The notes: generated by a model not told the origin, from the letters alone. A stretch of 64,000 nt of DNA from CAYPFY01 sp964410105 (GCA_964410105.1 CAYPFY010000008.1:86536-150535); one strand, 5' to 3'. Counted from the stretch's first letter, positions 16,447-26,182 are shown. A program made the numbers and translations.

Positions 16447-19107
16447 TTGTCGGGAAAAAATATGCTCAGGGAATGGTCACTCATCGCGGCGGCGGTCTCA
16501 CTGGAGGGAGTCACATCATTTGCCATGCCCGCGGACACGCTGAAAGATTTGAACATCCGGGCGGTCCGCGTCCTCGAACCCATAAAAATAGACGGCATTC
16601 TCGACGAACCTTTATACCGCGAACCGGGCTTTTCCCGTTTCACGCAGCGGAACCCCAATGAGAATGGCCCTCCATCCGAGCGCACGGAAGTCTGGGTAGG
16701 ATATGACGACGGCGCCCTTTACATCGGCGCACGGATGAGCGACACGGCTCCTGACTCAATTGAGAAGCGTCTGGCGCGGAAAGACGCCAGCATACTGGCC
16801 GATGCCATCACATTCTATGTCGACGGGTATCATGACAAGCGGAGCGGGTTTTACTTCGGCATAAACGCTGCGGGAACCATGTACGACGGAGTCCTTTACA
16901 ATGACGATTGGGACGACGATTCATGGGATGGAATATGGGAGGGCAAGGCACATATCGACGGACAGGGCTGGACGGCGGAGCTGAGAATCCCCTACTCACA
17001 GATCCGGTTCAATCAGGGAGACACAAACCGCTGGGCGGTGGATTTCAAGCGGATCATCGCCCGGCTGAACGAGACCGACTACATCACATTCACCCCGAAA
17101 AACGGATCGGGGTTCGTCTCACGGTTCTCCGATCTTACCGGCATCGACAACATAATACCGCCCCGGCGGCTGGAGGTCATGCCGTACATAACGGGAAAAG
17201 CCGAATACGGCCCCCACGATCCGGGCGATCCGTTTCATTCAGGCTCGCGGTATTCGCCGGGTCTAGGCGCTGACTTCAAAATGGGCATCGGCAGCAACAT
17301 CACCATTGACGGGGCGATCAACCCGGATTTCGGCCAGGTGGAGGTCGATCCGGCCGTCGTCAACCTCAGCGATGTCGAGACCTATTTCAACGAAAAGCGT
17401 CCGTTCTTCCTTGAAGGGTCGAACATCTTCAACTTCGGCCGCGGGGGGGCGAGCAACAACTGGAGCTTCAACTGGTCGAACCCGACGTTCTTCTACTCCC
17501 GGAGAATAGGCAGGGCGCCGCAGGGATCGGTGTCGAACGCCGACTATGTGGACATACCCACAGGAACGAGCATACTGGGGGCGGCAAAGGTTTCGGGAAA
17601 AACCGGGAACAACTGGAGCATCGGGGCGATCAGCGCCGTCACGGCGCGTGAGAACGCGGACATCGAGGCGGGGGGTGCCCGGTCGCAGACGGAGGTAGAA
17701 CCCCTCAGTTATTACGGAGTGGTACGAACTTTAAAGGAAATCAACGAGGGGCGCCAGGGAATCGGCCTCATGTCGACCTACGTCCAGCGCGACTTCAGCG
17801 ACCCTGCGCTGCGTGACCAGATAAACAACAATGCCGTCATGGGGGGGATTGACGGATGGACGGCATTTGACAGCGACAAAACCTGGGTCCTCACCCTGTG
17901 GGGAGGTGCAACGAACGTCACCGGCAACCCCACCAGAATCTTTGCCCTTCAGAAAAGCTCGCAGCATTACTTCCAGCGGCCCGATGCTCCGTACGTCCAT
18001 CTGGATACATCGGCGACCTCAATCTCCGGCTATGCGGGAAGGCTCTTCCTCACAAAGCAGAAGGGAAATTTCACGGTAAATGGTTCGCTCGGAGTAATCT
18101 CGCCCGGATTCGACGTCAACGACATGGGATTCCAGTGGAGGACGGACTACATCAACGAGCACATAGGGGCGAGGTACGGCTGGACGGTCCCCACGTCATG
18201 GTACAACTTTCTGGAATTCTCGGCCGCCCTCTTTCAGAGCGAGGATTTCGGCGGGGCGCCGGTCTGGCGGGGAATCTGGCAGAACGCGGACATCGTCTTT
18301 CCCAACTTCTATGAATTCGGATGGTCGTATGCGTACAATCCCCAGACCGTCAGCGACCGAAAGACGAGAGGGGGCCCGAAGGTAATCACGCCGCTCGGTT
18401 ACGAAATCTCCTGGTGGCTCAGCGGCGACAGCCGGGCGAGTTTTATTCCCGGGTTAAATTTTGACACATATCAGGGGAGGCACACAAGCACATATTCATT
18501 CAGCGTCAACCTCGACTGGAAACCTGCATCGAACATTGAAGTCATACTCAGTCCCGAGCTGGATGAGGACTGGGAATACGCGCAATGGGTGGGCGCATTT
18601 TCCGATCCCCTGGCGACGGAGACACACGGGAACCGGTATGTATACGGAGAGATGACCCAGAAGCAGTGGGTGGCCGGCATCAGGCTCAACTGGTCGTTCA
18701 CGCCGACAATGAGTCTCCAGCTCTATGCTCAGCCCCTGCTCTCTGCGGGCGAGTTCAGCAACTTCAAGGAACTAGCCCGGCCCGGAAGCTACGAGTTTAA
18801 CACCTACGGGTCGGGATCGACGATTTCCTATGATACATCGCGATACACAGTCGATCCTGACGGCCCGGGACCTGCGGGGACATTCGGATTCAGAAACCCC
18901 GATTTCAACGTCAAATCCATACGCGGCAATGCCGTCCTCCGCTGGGAATTCGTGCCCGGTTCCACATTCTATTTCGTCTGGACGCAGACGCGGGAGAACG
19001 ACATCAATCCGGGAGAAATCCGACTGAAGCAGAACCTTTCCGATCTCTTCCGGTCGGAGCCGGCAAACATTTTCCTCATGAAAATCGCCTACTGGATGAA
19101 TCCCTAG
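16447..19107 (+). CDS. DUF5916 outer-membrane protein with CBM9-like N-terminal domain
   Basis: An 886-residue protein. GGAGG ends ten bases before a TTG at 16447, which I take as the start; the next ATG (16462) is 25 bases away from it. A signal-like stretch (SLIAAAVSLEGVTSFAMPA) is followed by a CBM9/DOMON-like domain (about 40-220: IDGILDEPLY, TEVWVGYDDGALYIGARM, WTAELRIPYSQIRF). From about 230 it is the DUF5916 domain, with the hallmark GAINPDFGQVEVDPAVVNLS, YFNEKRPFFLEGSNIFNFG and many aromatic alternating strands that suggest an outer-membrane barrel to the C-terminus. Function unknown; such proteins are common in Bacteroidota and may handle peptides or glycans. Its stop is five bases from that of the convergent sulfotransferase-like gene. 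Confidence 0.88.
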   Translation: MSGKNMLREWSLIAAAVSLEGVTSFAMPADTLKDLNIRAVRVLEPIKIDGILDEPLYREPGFSRFTQRNPNENGPPSERTEVWVGYDDGALYIGARMSDTAPDSIEKRLARKDASILADAITFYVDGYHDKRSGFYFGINAAGTMYDGVLYNDDWDDDSWDGIWEGKAHIDGQGWTAELRIPYSQIRFNQGDTNRWAVDFKRIIARLNETDYITFTPKNGSGFVSRFSDLTGIDNIIPPRRLEVMPYITGKAEYGPHDPGDPFHSGSRYSPGLGADFKMGIGSNITIDGAINPDFGQVEVDPAVVNLSDVETYFNEKRPFFLEGSNIFNFGRGGASNNWSFNWSNPTFFYSRRIGRAPQGSVSNADYVDIPTGTSILGAAKVSGKTGNNWSIGAISAVTARENADIEAGGARSQTEVEPLSYYGVVRTLKEINEGRQGIGLMSTYVQRDFSDPALRDQINNNAVMGGIDGWTAFDSDKTWVLTLWGGATNVTGNPTRIFALQKSSQHYFQRPDAPYVHLDTSATSISGYAGRLFLTKQKGNFTVNGSLGVISPGFDVNDMGFQWRTDYINEHIGARYGWTVPTSWYNFLEFSAALFQSEDFGGAPVWRGIWQNADIVFPNFYEFGWSYAYNPQTVSDRKTRGGPKVITPLGYEISWWLSGDSRASFIPGLNFDTYQGRHTSTYSFSVNLDWKPASNIEVILSPELDEDWEYAQWVGAFSDPLATETHGNRYVYGEMTQKQWVAGIRLNWSFTPTMSLQLYAQPLLSAGEFSNFKELARPGSYEFNTYGSGSTISYDTSRYTVDPDGPGPAGTFGFRNPDFNVKSIRGNAVLRWEFVPGSTFYFVWTQTRENDINPGEIRLKQNLSDLFRSEPANIFLMKIAYWMNP

Positions 19108-19112
19108 GCGCC

Positions 19113-22100
19113 CTACCTTATAGACATCATCTTCCTCACCTCGACAAAATTACCGGCCTGCAGCCGGTAGAAGTAAATCCCGCTCGAAAATTCACGCGCA
19201 TCGAACCAGGCTGAATGGTAGCCTGGCTCGAGGGGGCTGTCGATCAGAGTCGAGACCACCTGGCCCAGCACATTCATCACCTGGAGCCGGACCCGTGCAC
19301 CCTCGGGCAAGGAAAAGCGGATTCTCGTGCCCGGATTAAACGGGTTGGGAAAATTCTGCTCCAGAGAATATTTTTCCGGAAGTTTGGGCGATTCGACCGA
19401 GAGGTCGAAAACCGCGGGGTGGTTCGAAGGAAGATTCAGCGAAAAACTCCCCGACCCGGCGAGCGCCCAGGAATCATTCCGGCGGTCGGAGAGCCGGAAC
19501 CTGCTTTCCCTGGTAAAATTCCAGGAGAGACCAAGGGATGGAGATGTTGTCCGAACCATGAAAGACATGCTTCCGTCGTGCGGAATTTCTTCGACGAACC
19601 GGCCCGATTCAAAGCGGGCATCGAAGCAATTCTCCGGGGGAAGGGGGGGCAGGTCGAACTGGGGTCCATGGAGAGAGGGCGCGGCGCCAAAATAGAGCGT
19701 CTGCGTCCCGCCGTGCGCATCCGAGACCGTAAGAGAATTCAGATCCTTCAATCCCTTGAGAAGGTTTTGGGGAGCTTCGTCTTGCGAATAGAGTATCAGA
19801 CCATGCTGGCTTGCCTTAAGCCAGTAGCCTGATCCCGGTTTGATCGTATCGGCCCGCGAATATCCGCCTGAGAATTTAAAGAAACTCGACTGAATGATGT
19901 CATCGGGGGCGGACGTCACGGACGATGCCGGGACGGGGAACGTGAGGGAGCCGACAAGATTCCATCCGGGGAAAACTTCGAGGGAATCGTCAATAATCCG
20001 AAGCCCGCGGAGCGGGACAGATTGACCCGACGGATACTTCAGCCAGTAGCCGAACCCCGGTTGGAGCGAATCGTGTATAACATACGAACCCTCGTATGAA
20101 AACGCGCTCGAAGAGGCCCCGGGAAAGAGATGCGACTTCACTGCATCGTGCGGCGTCACGGGCAGGGAGACGATATTCCAGCCCGGACTCATCGCGGCAA
20201 CCACCGTGTCCTCCTCATAAACTTTCAGGGAAACGTGGACGACGAGAGGGCCAGTCGAGGAATCATTGCTGGCCGCAGTGAGAGAATCGGAATAGTTTCC
20301 TGGCGAAAGAGCCCCGGCATCCATCGCTATAATAATCGCGGAGCTGTCGCCCGGGGGAATAGAGCCGGCGGCGCCCGTCAGAGAAAGCCAGTGCTGAGCT
20401 GTATCCCCGTTCGAGAGTGAAAAACCAAGCGGGGCCGATCCGGTATTAAGAATCATGAACGCCTTGGAGACGACGAGACTCGAATCCGTTTCAGCATGGA
20501 TCGACGCGGGATGGAGGGCAATCTTCGGTCCCAGAGTTGAAAGATGAATCGGGATTCTCCAGGGTGATCGGAGAGAATCGTTGCTCAGAATAGTAAGCGT
20601 ATCGTCGTACGCGGACCATTGAGAGAGCGAAGACGCATCCAGCGAAAAATGCAGAAAAGTCGAGTCGCCGGCCAATAGCGACCGGGTCGTCGTATCGATC
20701 ACGACCCAATGCTGAGTGACCACGGGCGCATAGAGCAGAGTATCGAGCCCGTAATTCGCAATCTTGAGGGACTCCTGGAGAGAGGATTGGGGGTTCAACG
20801 ATACAGAAAAAGATGCCGGGCTGACCGAGATTACGGGCTGCGGGCCCTGGTAGAAATATGCGCGGTATGTATAGATCGATTGAGGGAAGGACATCTGAAG
20901 AATCTTCGTACTATCGGGCGCGACAATCGTCACATTGGGATTTGCGGCTCCCCAGCAGATGAGCGTATTTCCGTCGTCCATCCGCTGCACATAGCCGAGG
21001 GCGGAGCCGTAGATATCGGGCTGGTTCCGGTAGAGCCAGGCCACGGTTGCCGTCTTCGCCTGTTCATCCACGGCATATTCCACCGCCCGGGAATAGCTGG
21101 GAGTGTGGAAATTCCCATTGTCGAACAGAGTGATATGGCCGTTCGGCAGCCGCCGGACGGCGTGCTGGTGAGAGAAGTGAACGGTATCGTTCAAGAATAT
21201 AAACTGGTTGTTCTTTCCCCCCCATCGCCAGATGATATCCCCGGTATTCCGGTCAATCTTTGTAATCTCGTCCATATGCCGGGACGAGAGAAGAATATTC
21301 CCGTCGTAGTCCAGCTCCAGGGCATTGGCGTGGCAGTAGTCAACCACATGTGCGGTGAGATCCACGCCCACGGCATCCGTGATCTTGAAATGATCCCAGC
21401 TTCTCCACTGGAAAACAACATTCTTTCCGGCATCGAGTTCCTGGATGATGATGCCGTCCACCGTAGCATTCGAGTCTCCTCCGGCGACGACGGTATCCAT
21501 GCGCACCGGCTCGGCATCGTCGGCGAGAAGGAGCGAATGGCCGTTGCTGAGCATTCGGAATTCATGAATATCGGTGGGATAGCCGTTCCCGGCCCGGTAC
21601 ACATCGAGCTGATTATGCAACGAATCGGTGACCACGAATCCCGCTGCGATGCGGTCATAGTAGGAGAGCAGCCCATTCGGCTGCTTCTTAAAGTCGAAAG
21701 TGGAGAATGACGTCTTCTGATAATAGGTCACTGTCCCGTAGGTCGAGACATTCATCAGATAGGCCGACACGGACTGACGCGCAAAATTATCCATATAGAG
21801 AACGCCCTTGGGGAGGGGCTTCCCGAAGGTCGTGATCGAAATAGCCGGAAAGTCCGACGGGAGCGTGTCATTCAGGGAGAGAGCGGAAACGCGATCAGGC
21901 AGCTCTTTCGGTGAAGATCCTGTGGCATCAAAATCATACTCATAGGGCTTGCTTAGGTCGGGATTCGGCTTCGGGCTAATCCTGAAAGAGAATTCCGGAA
22001 ACTCACGTGAGGCGGCTGTGAGCGTTACAATCTCGTCCGGTTGAAAAGGCTGGTCGGGGTGGAAAACCACGGTGCGCTGATCATCGGAGAGAGTCGCCGT

Positions 22101-22316
22101 GAGCGAGTGAATTCCGCTTTTACTGCCGGCCGCAGTCAGAAGCGAACCCGAGACAATAGAGACATCCGAAGCACTTTTGAACCGGATGACAATATTGGAC
22201 TCGCGTGAAACCATTGTAGAACCGGGGAGTGGTGAAACAAAATCGAGGCGATGGCCGGGTGAGATGCGGGCGAAGAGCGTCGAGAAACCCAGAAAAATAA
22301 GAACAAGCCCCTTCAT
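19113..22316 (-). CDS. Arylsulfotransferase-like propeller protein with BACON-type domains, paired GWN/GYW modules and T9SS domain
   Basis: A 1067-residue secreted protein with GAAAGGAC before the ATG. Signal peptide, then a beta-sandwich (25-140), then an ASST propeller (about 150-490): LYMDNFARQ, FQWRSWDHF, DYCHANALELDYDGNILLSS, WRWGGKNNQF, FSHQHAVRRLPNGHITLFDNG. The His residues in CHAN and HQH correspond to conserved positions of bacterial ASST enzymes. Two Ig/BACON-like domains (about 500-700) follow. The last 359 residues form a cassette shared with two other proteins here: GWNIVSLP...GYWLK twice, then LYFGA..FDLPPLPP..FDARF, then QNFPNPFNP and GIYFYRLQAG. ASST enzymes move sulfate between phenols without PAPS; whether this one is active is untested. 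Confidence 0.87.
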   Translation of the reverse strand: MKGLVLIFLGFSTLFARISPGHRLDFVSPLPGSTMVSRESNIVIRFKSASDVSIVSGSLLTAAGSKSGIHSLTATLSDDQRTVVFHPDQPFQPDEIVTLTAASREFPEFSFRISPKPNPDLSKPYEYDFDATGSSPKELPDRVSALSLNDTLPSDFPAISITTFGKPLPKGVLYMDNFARQSVSAYLMNVSTYGTVTYYQKTSFSTFDFKKQPNGLLSYYDRIAAGFVVTDSLHNQLDVYRAGNGYPTDIHEFRMLSNGHSLLLADDAEPVRMDTVVAGGDSNATVDGIIIQELDAGKNVVFQWRSWDHFKITDAVGVDLTAHVVDYCHANALELDYDGNILLSSRHMDEITKIDRNTGDIIWRWGGKNNQFIFLNDTVHFSHQHAVRRLPNGHITLFDNGNFHTPSYSRAVEYAVDEQAKTATVAWLYRNQPDIYGSALGYVQRMDDGNTLICWGAANPNVTIVAPDSTKILQMSFPQSIYTYRAYFYQGPQPVISVSPASFSVSLNPQSSLQESLKIANYGLDTLLYAPVVTQHWVVIDTTTRSLLAGDSTFLHFSLDASSLSQWSAYDDTLTILSNDSLRSPWRIPIHLSTLGPKIALHPASIHAETDSSLVVSKAFMILNTGSAPLGFSLSNGDTAQHWLSLTGAAGSIPPGDSSAIIIAMDAGALSPGNYSDSLTAASNDSSTGPLVVHVSLKVYEEDTVVAAMSPGWNIVSLPVTPHDAVKSHLFPGASSSAFSYEGSYVIHDSLQPGFGYWLKYPSGQSVPLRGLRIIDDSLEVFPGWNLVGSLTFPVPASSVTSAPDDIIQSSFFKFSGGYSRADTIKPGSGYWLKASQHGLILYSQDEAPQNLLKGLKDLNSLTVSDAHGGTQTLYFGAAPSLHGPQFDLPPLPPENCFDARFESGRFVEEIPHDGSMSFMVRTTSPSLGLSWNFTRESRFRLSDRRNDSWALAGSGSFSLNLPSNHPAVFDLSVESPKLPEKYSLEQNFPNPFNPGTRIRFSLPEGARVRLQVMNVLGQVVSTLIDSPLEPGYHSAWFDAREFSSGIYFYRLQAGNFVEVRKMMSIR

Positions 22317-23050
22317 GACAATTGTCCTTTCGTGATGGTGGTCTTCCTCCTAGTGAGACGTCATCCTCACCGGCGGGAAGAGAGCGATGGAATGGCCCGC
22401 CCTTTCGGCGGACCGAACGATGGAACCCTATGGAGAGTCAGGCCGCGGGGGGATCGCGCGGGCGCGGGAGAGAGAGGGCGACTGCTGCGGGAGGGCCGAC
22501 GGTCCCGGTGAGCGAGACGCGTTCGGATCCGAGCGCACGAGGAATGGGATAGAGCAGGGACAGGGCATCGGAGTAACGGGGGCGGCTTTCACGAAGATGT
22601 CTGCGGATCGCACACACCCCTTGACCCGTCACCTTCCTCATTTCATATGCTGGGGGTTTAATCCGCTTCTGCTCGAAGCAGCTGAGAACCCTACTCGGCC
22701 CTATGACGCCGAGGACGGCATAATTAAGGGCAAGGCACAGCGAGAGAATTTTGGAGAACCTGTTCATACGGGCTGGACGGTACAGGAAAATAGCAAAATC
22801 TCGCCAAAAAGCAATGGTCTCAGAGTTAGACACGGCATCAAGACGCGGGTTTAACCAAAAAGGAGGTGGGACCAGAAATAATCCTTGCCAGAGCATCTGG
22901 ATAGCCCGGGAATCGGTCACTCCGGGGAGGGGGTTTCGCTATGCGAAAGACCCCCTTCCCCGGAATGATCCAGGTGTGAAACCGGAGACGATGAAGCGGC
23001 GGCTTCGGACCTCTGCCTGGGGGAGGCAGCGGCGTCGCCGGCATCGACTC
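22317..23050. other. Gene-poor region of 734 bases with one strong hairpin
   Basis: Between the sulfotransferase-like gene and the small lipoprotein gene, both on the minus strand. Frames up to 160 codons exist but have no ribosome site and composition dominated by Arg, Gly and Pro, as expected from chance in GC-rich DNA. It holds the hairpin at 22921-22964; no promoter boxes are obvious. Confidence 0.5.
22921..22964. repeat. Long imperfect palindrome (REP-like hairpin)
   Basis: TCCGGGGAGGGGGTTTCGC and, after a TAT centre, GCGAAAGACCCCCTTCCCCGGA are reverse complements except for three unpaired bases, giving a stem of about 19 bp. No T tract follows on either strand. I did not find a second copy in the window. 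It could be a repetitive extragenic palindrome, a transcript 3'-end protector or a protein-binding site. Confidence 0.55.
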
Positions 23051-23305
23051 TTATTGGGCGATAAAAGTTTCCGTTTTGACGCAGTCGATCCCTTGACCGG
23101 GAGTGTCCGGGTGAGACAACATCATGTAGTTTCCCCACGGCGTGTCTGGATTGCTGGCGGAGAGGGCCCAAATCGAGTCGTGCTGACGTACGGCGTGTAT
23201 CGTATCAGGCCGCTTGAGAACGTACTCCTTCTCCGTCTTCACGCAGCTGAGGATGAAGAGTGCGAAGGTCACGGTATAGAGAAGGGGGATGATATATTTG
23301 ACCAT
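23051..23305 (-). CDS. Small lipoprotein
   Basis: An 84-residue protein with a near-ideal AGGAGGTAGT before the ATG. The signal VKYIIPLLYTVTFALFILSC ends in a lipobox cysteine. The 64-residue mature part is polar, with DTIHAVRQHDSIWALSASNP, and has no family I know. It starts 30 bases behind the stop of the receptor-kinase gene, so the two are likely cotranscribed and the lipoprotein may be an accessory or ligand of the kinase sensor; that link is inference. Confidence 0.72.
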   Translation of the reverse strand: MVKYIIPLLYTVTFALFILSCVKTEKEYVLKRPDTIHAVRQHDSIWALSASNPDTPWGNYMMLSHPDTPGQGIDCVKTETFIAQ

Positions 23306-23335
23306 ACTACCTCCTGTATTTGTTGTGGAATTGGA

Positions 23336-26182
23336 TTAGTGGGTTCGTGAGATTTCCTGGACCAGGGAGAGAGCATCACCCCGACGGGCAAATCCCGGAT
23401 CGGCATCCTTCCAGTATTTAAGGAGCGACCGAAAATCGGCCTCCGCTTCATGGAATTCCTTTAACCGAAAAAGTTCCTTCCCCCGTTCGAACTGCGACTC
23501 CGGCCATATCGTGCTGCCCCAGGAGTTGCCTCCGCGTGTAGAGATGATCGTCCCCATAATCAGTTCACCTCGCCGGTCGAGAAGAGAGTTATAGACTTCG
23601 ATCGCGGAGGAGTCCCCTAGCGCCGCCTCGCACCGTGCGATCCCCAGCTGAGCCCGCAGGAAGTACGAATCGCCGCTATGAAGTTTGACTACTCCCTGAA
23701 ACTCAGTGATGGCCTTATCAAAGTGTCGGCCTGCGGAATAGATCCACCCCTGGGCATAATGGATGAAATCATTCCTTCGTTTCACGAAATAGGGATCCGT
23801 GCTATGCATCGAAGAAATCTTTGCGAGCAGGCGCCGGGCGTCGGGAATCTCATTATGTCGCGCGTAACTCTCTGCAGCGAGGATCAGCTCGGTGAACGGT
23901 GGGCCGCTCATCTTTTCGGCGAGTCTTAACTCGCGCATATGCCCCCGTCGGTCGCCTCGTTCGCCGTACAACTCACCCAGAAAATAGTGGAAGTAGGCCT
24001 CCATTGCCGGTTTCTTCAGAGAGCGGCACAGTTCGATCGCGCTATCGCACTCCCGTTCCGCGGCGCTCAGTTTCCCCGTGAAGTACAGGACTGAGGCGAG
24101 CTGTGACCGTGTCTGGACAATTCTCGGAGGATCGCTGAGCGGGATGATCCTCCGCAGGAGAATCTCCGCGGAGTCGAGCTCCTCCCTGATCCAGTAGGAG
24201 TGGGCCATATAGGAATCCGCGGTATAGGACTTCGGCCGGCGCCACTTGCTTTCTCGAAATAATTTCAGGGCCTCATCCGCATTGCCTGAGAGAGCCTCGG
24301 CATATCCGGCATTGTTGAATTTCGAGGGGGCCGCGACGGAATCCAGCTGGAGGGACCGCCGTGCGGCCTCCCGCTCGGTCTTCAGGTCTCCGACATACAT
24401 GGCGAGATGCTGCAGCATGGCGAATCCCTCCTCCTGATTCGGGAACCGAGTGACGAGCTGCTGTGCATTCTCAAATGCTTTTGGAAAGTCGAACTCAAAG
24501 CTTGGCCCATAGTATGTTGAAAGAATATAAAATCTTTCCCAGTCCGAGACGCGGGAAAGCAGCCGGGGAACCCGGTTATGATAGTAAAGAGCGAGAGAGT
24601 CGACCCCGAGCTTCCGGTAGATATACGAGAGGTCGCTGATTGCGGAGGTAAAATTCGAGTCAAGCGCAACCGCCTGTTCCTTGAGCACCGCAGCGCCCTG
24701 GTAATCCCCCTCGCGTTCCAGTTTATCCCCGCGGGCATACAATTCCAGGGCCTCAAGGGAAGGGGTGGTCACCCGTTCGAGCGGGGCGACATCGCCGGGC
24801 GCGCCCTTCAGCGATTCGCCGAGATTCTTCCTGATGTTCTCGCACAGGCCGTCCATTTCAGACAGGATGCTCTCGATCCGTGAGACCTCACGGTTCACCA
24901 GCGCGACGGTTTCCCCGCTGTGGGCATCAACAATCTTGCATGAGAGGAGAAAGCCGGCGCCGAGGGGGCTGATGCTTCCTGCGATAACCATACGCGCCCC
25001 GGTGCGGCGGGCCACCGTAAGCGCGGTGGGCTCGTCCACTTTATCCTTCGTATGCTTCATCAACTCGAGCGCATCGGTGACCTTATCCGAGGAGAGAAGA
25101 TTGATGTGGGGGGATTGACGGAGTGATACCTTGATCGCCTCGGTGAGGGAGTGGTCAAAAACCTTATTCCCCGTGAGATTCTCCATATCGGCGACCATAA
25201 TCATGTCTGTCGATGCCAGCGAGAAAGTCGTATGCGGCATCAGGGAAGAAAACACAAAGACAGCGACCGGGACCGCGACAAGAACCGCTGCGGCTGCAAG
25301 CTTATGGGTGGTGATCGCGCGTGTAAGCCCCTGGATTCGGGAAGTTGACGAGGGCCGTGCGCCCGCGCGAACACGCTTCAGATCGGTTTCGAGATCGCCG
25401 GCAGACTGGTAACGGCGTGCCGGCTCCTTGGCGAGGAGTTTGAGAATGATCCTTTCGAGGTCACGTGAGACATGCGCATTGGAGCTTGAGGGAGGAGCCG
25501 GGTCCGAGTGCACGATGGAATAAAAGAGGGCGGCTTCATGTTCTCCCTCGAAGGGGCGTTTCCCGGTCACCATTTCATAGAGAACGATCCCGAGGGAGAA
25601 CAGATCGCTTCGGCGGTCGAGGGACGAACCCAGAGCCTGTTCGGGGGACATATAGGCTGCGGTGCCGACATTTCGTCCCGACGCGGTGCTCCCCGACTGC
25701 CCGGCCAGCTTGGCGAGACCGAAGTCAACAATCTTGGGAACGCCGTCGCTGGCGATGATGATATTGGCAGGCTTGATATCGCGGTGTATGATGCCGGCCT
25801 CGTGGGCGCGATGCAATCCATCGGCCACCTGGATGGCGATCTCGATTGCCTGGGCAATCGAGAGCTGACCCTGCTCGATCTTTTTCTTCAGGGTCTCGCG
25901 GCCGTAGTAGGCCATGCAGATAAAAGACCGGCCGTCGTCGGTCTCTTCGATCTCATGAACGACGCCGATATTGGGATGGTCGAGAGCTGAAGCGGCTCGC
26001 GCCTCATTGACAAAGCGCCAGCGTGCCTCCTCATCTCCCACCATTTCAGGGGGGAGGAATTTCAGTGCGACATGGCGGTGGAGGCGGACATCTTCGGCTT
26101 CATACACAACGCCCATTCCGCCTTCTCCCACCTTGTCGAGAAGCTTGTAATGAGAGACCGTTTGGCCGGCAGCGAGCTGCAC
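23336..26182 (-). CDS. Transmembrane Ser/Thr protein kinase with TolB/FlgO-like and TPR extracytoplasmic region
   Basis: A 948-residue receptor kinase starting at a GTG. Kinase domain at about 12-275: GEGGMGVVY loop, catalytic Lys41 (VALKFL), HRDIKPANI at 133-141, DFG at 153-155, and GTAAYMSPEQ in the activation segment. One membrane helix at about 295-315. Then a TolB/FlgO-like domain (326-460: IMVADMENLTGN, VSLRQSPHINLLSSDKV, ARRTGARMVIAGSI) and TPR-like repeats from about 465 to the end (ALELYARGDKLEREGDYQGA, AEALSGNADEALKLFRES). All catalytic residues are present. Such kinases sense envelope or secretion state in Acidobacteria and Ignavibacteria-type bacteria; targets are unknown. A small lipoprotein gene follows. 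Confidence 0.92.
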   Translation of the reverse strand: MQLAAGQTVSHYKLLDKVGEGGMGVVYEAEDVRLHRHVALKFLPPEMVGDEEARWRFVNEARAASALDHPNIGVVHEIEETDDGRSFICMAYYGRETLKKKIEQGQLSIAQAIEIAIQVADGLHRAHEAGIIHRDIKPANIIIASDGVPKIVDFGLAKLAGQSGSTASGRNVGTAAYMSPEQALGSSLDRRSDLFSLGIVLYEMVTGKRPFEGEHEAALFYSIVHSDPAPPSSSNAHVSRDLERIILKLLAKEPARRYQSAGDLETDLKRVRAGARPSSTSRIQGLTRAITTHKLAAAAVLVAVPVAVFVFSSLMPHTTFSLASTDMIMVADMENLTGNKVFDHSLTEAIKVSLRQSPHINLLSSDKVTDALELMKHTKDKVDEPTALTVARRTGARMVIAGSISPLGAGFLLSCKIVDAHSGETVALVNREVSRIESILSEMDGLCENIRKNLGESLKGAPGDVAPLERVTTPSLEALELYARGDKLEREGDYQGAAVLKEQAVALDSNFTSAISDLSYIYRKLGVDSLALYYHNRVPRLLSRVSDWERFYILSTYYGPSFEFDFPKAFENAQQLVTRFPNQEEGFAMLQHLAMYVGDLKTEREAARRSLQLDSVAAPSKFNNAGYAEALSGNADEALKLFRESKWRRPKSYTADSYMAHSYWIREELDSAEILLRRIIPLSDPPRIVQTRSQLASVLYFTGKLSAAERECDSAIELCRSLKKPAMEAYFHYFLGELYGERGDRRGHMRELRLAEKMSGPPFTELILAAESYARHNEIPDARRLLAKISSMHSTDPYFVKRRNDFIHYAQGWIYSAGRHFDKAITEFQGVVKLHSGDSYFLRAQLGIARCEAALGDSSAIEVYNSLLDRRGELIMGTIISTRGGNSWGSTIWPESQFERGKELFRLKEFHEAEADFRSLLKYWKDADPGFARRGDALSLVQEISRTH

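Noticed and set aside
19107..19113. A possible overlap or missing gene between convergent stops
   Set aside because: Only five bases separate the two stop codons; both genes are complete.
20709..21710. A 333-codon frame opposite the sulfotransferase-like gene
   Set aside because: Antisense shadow of a gene with clear family motifs; no ribosome site.
22387..22920. Open frames of 155-160 codons on both strands in the gene-poor region
   Set aside because: No ribosome site, composition rich in Arg/Gly/Pro and no conserved pattern; both frames fit chance openness in GC-rich DNA.
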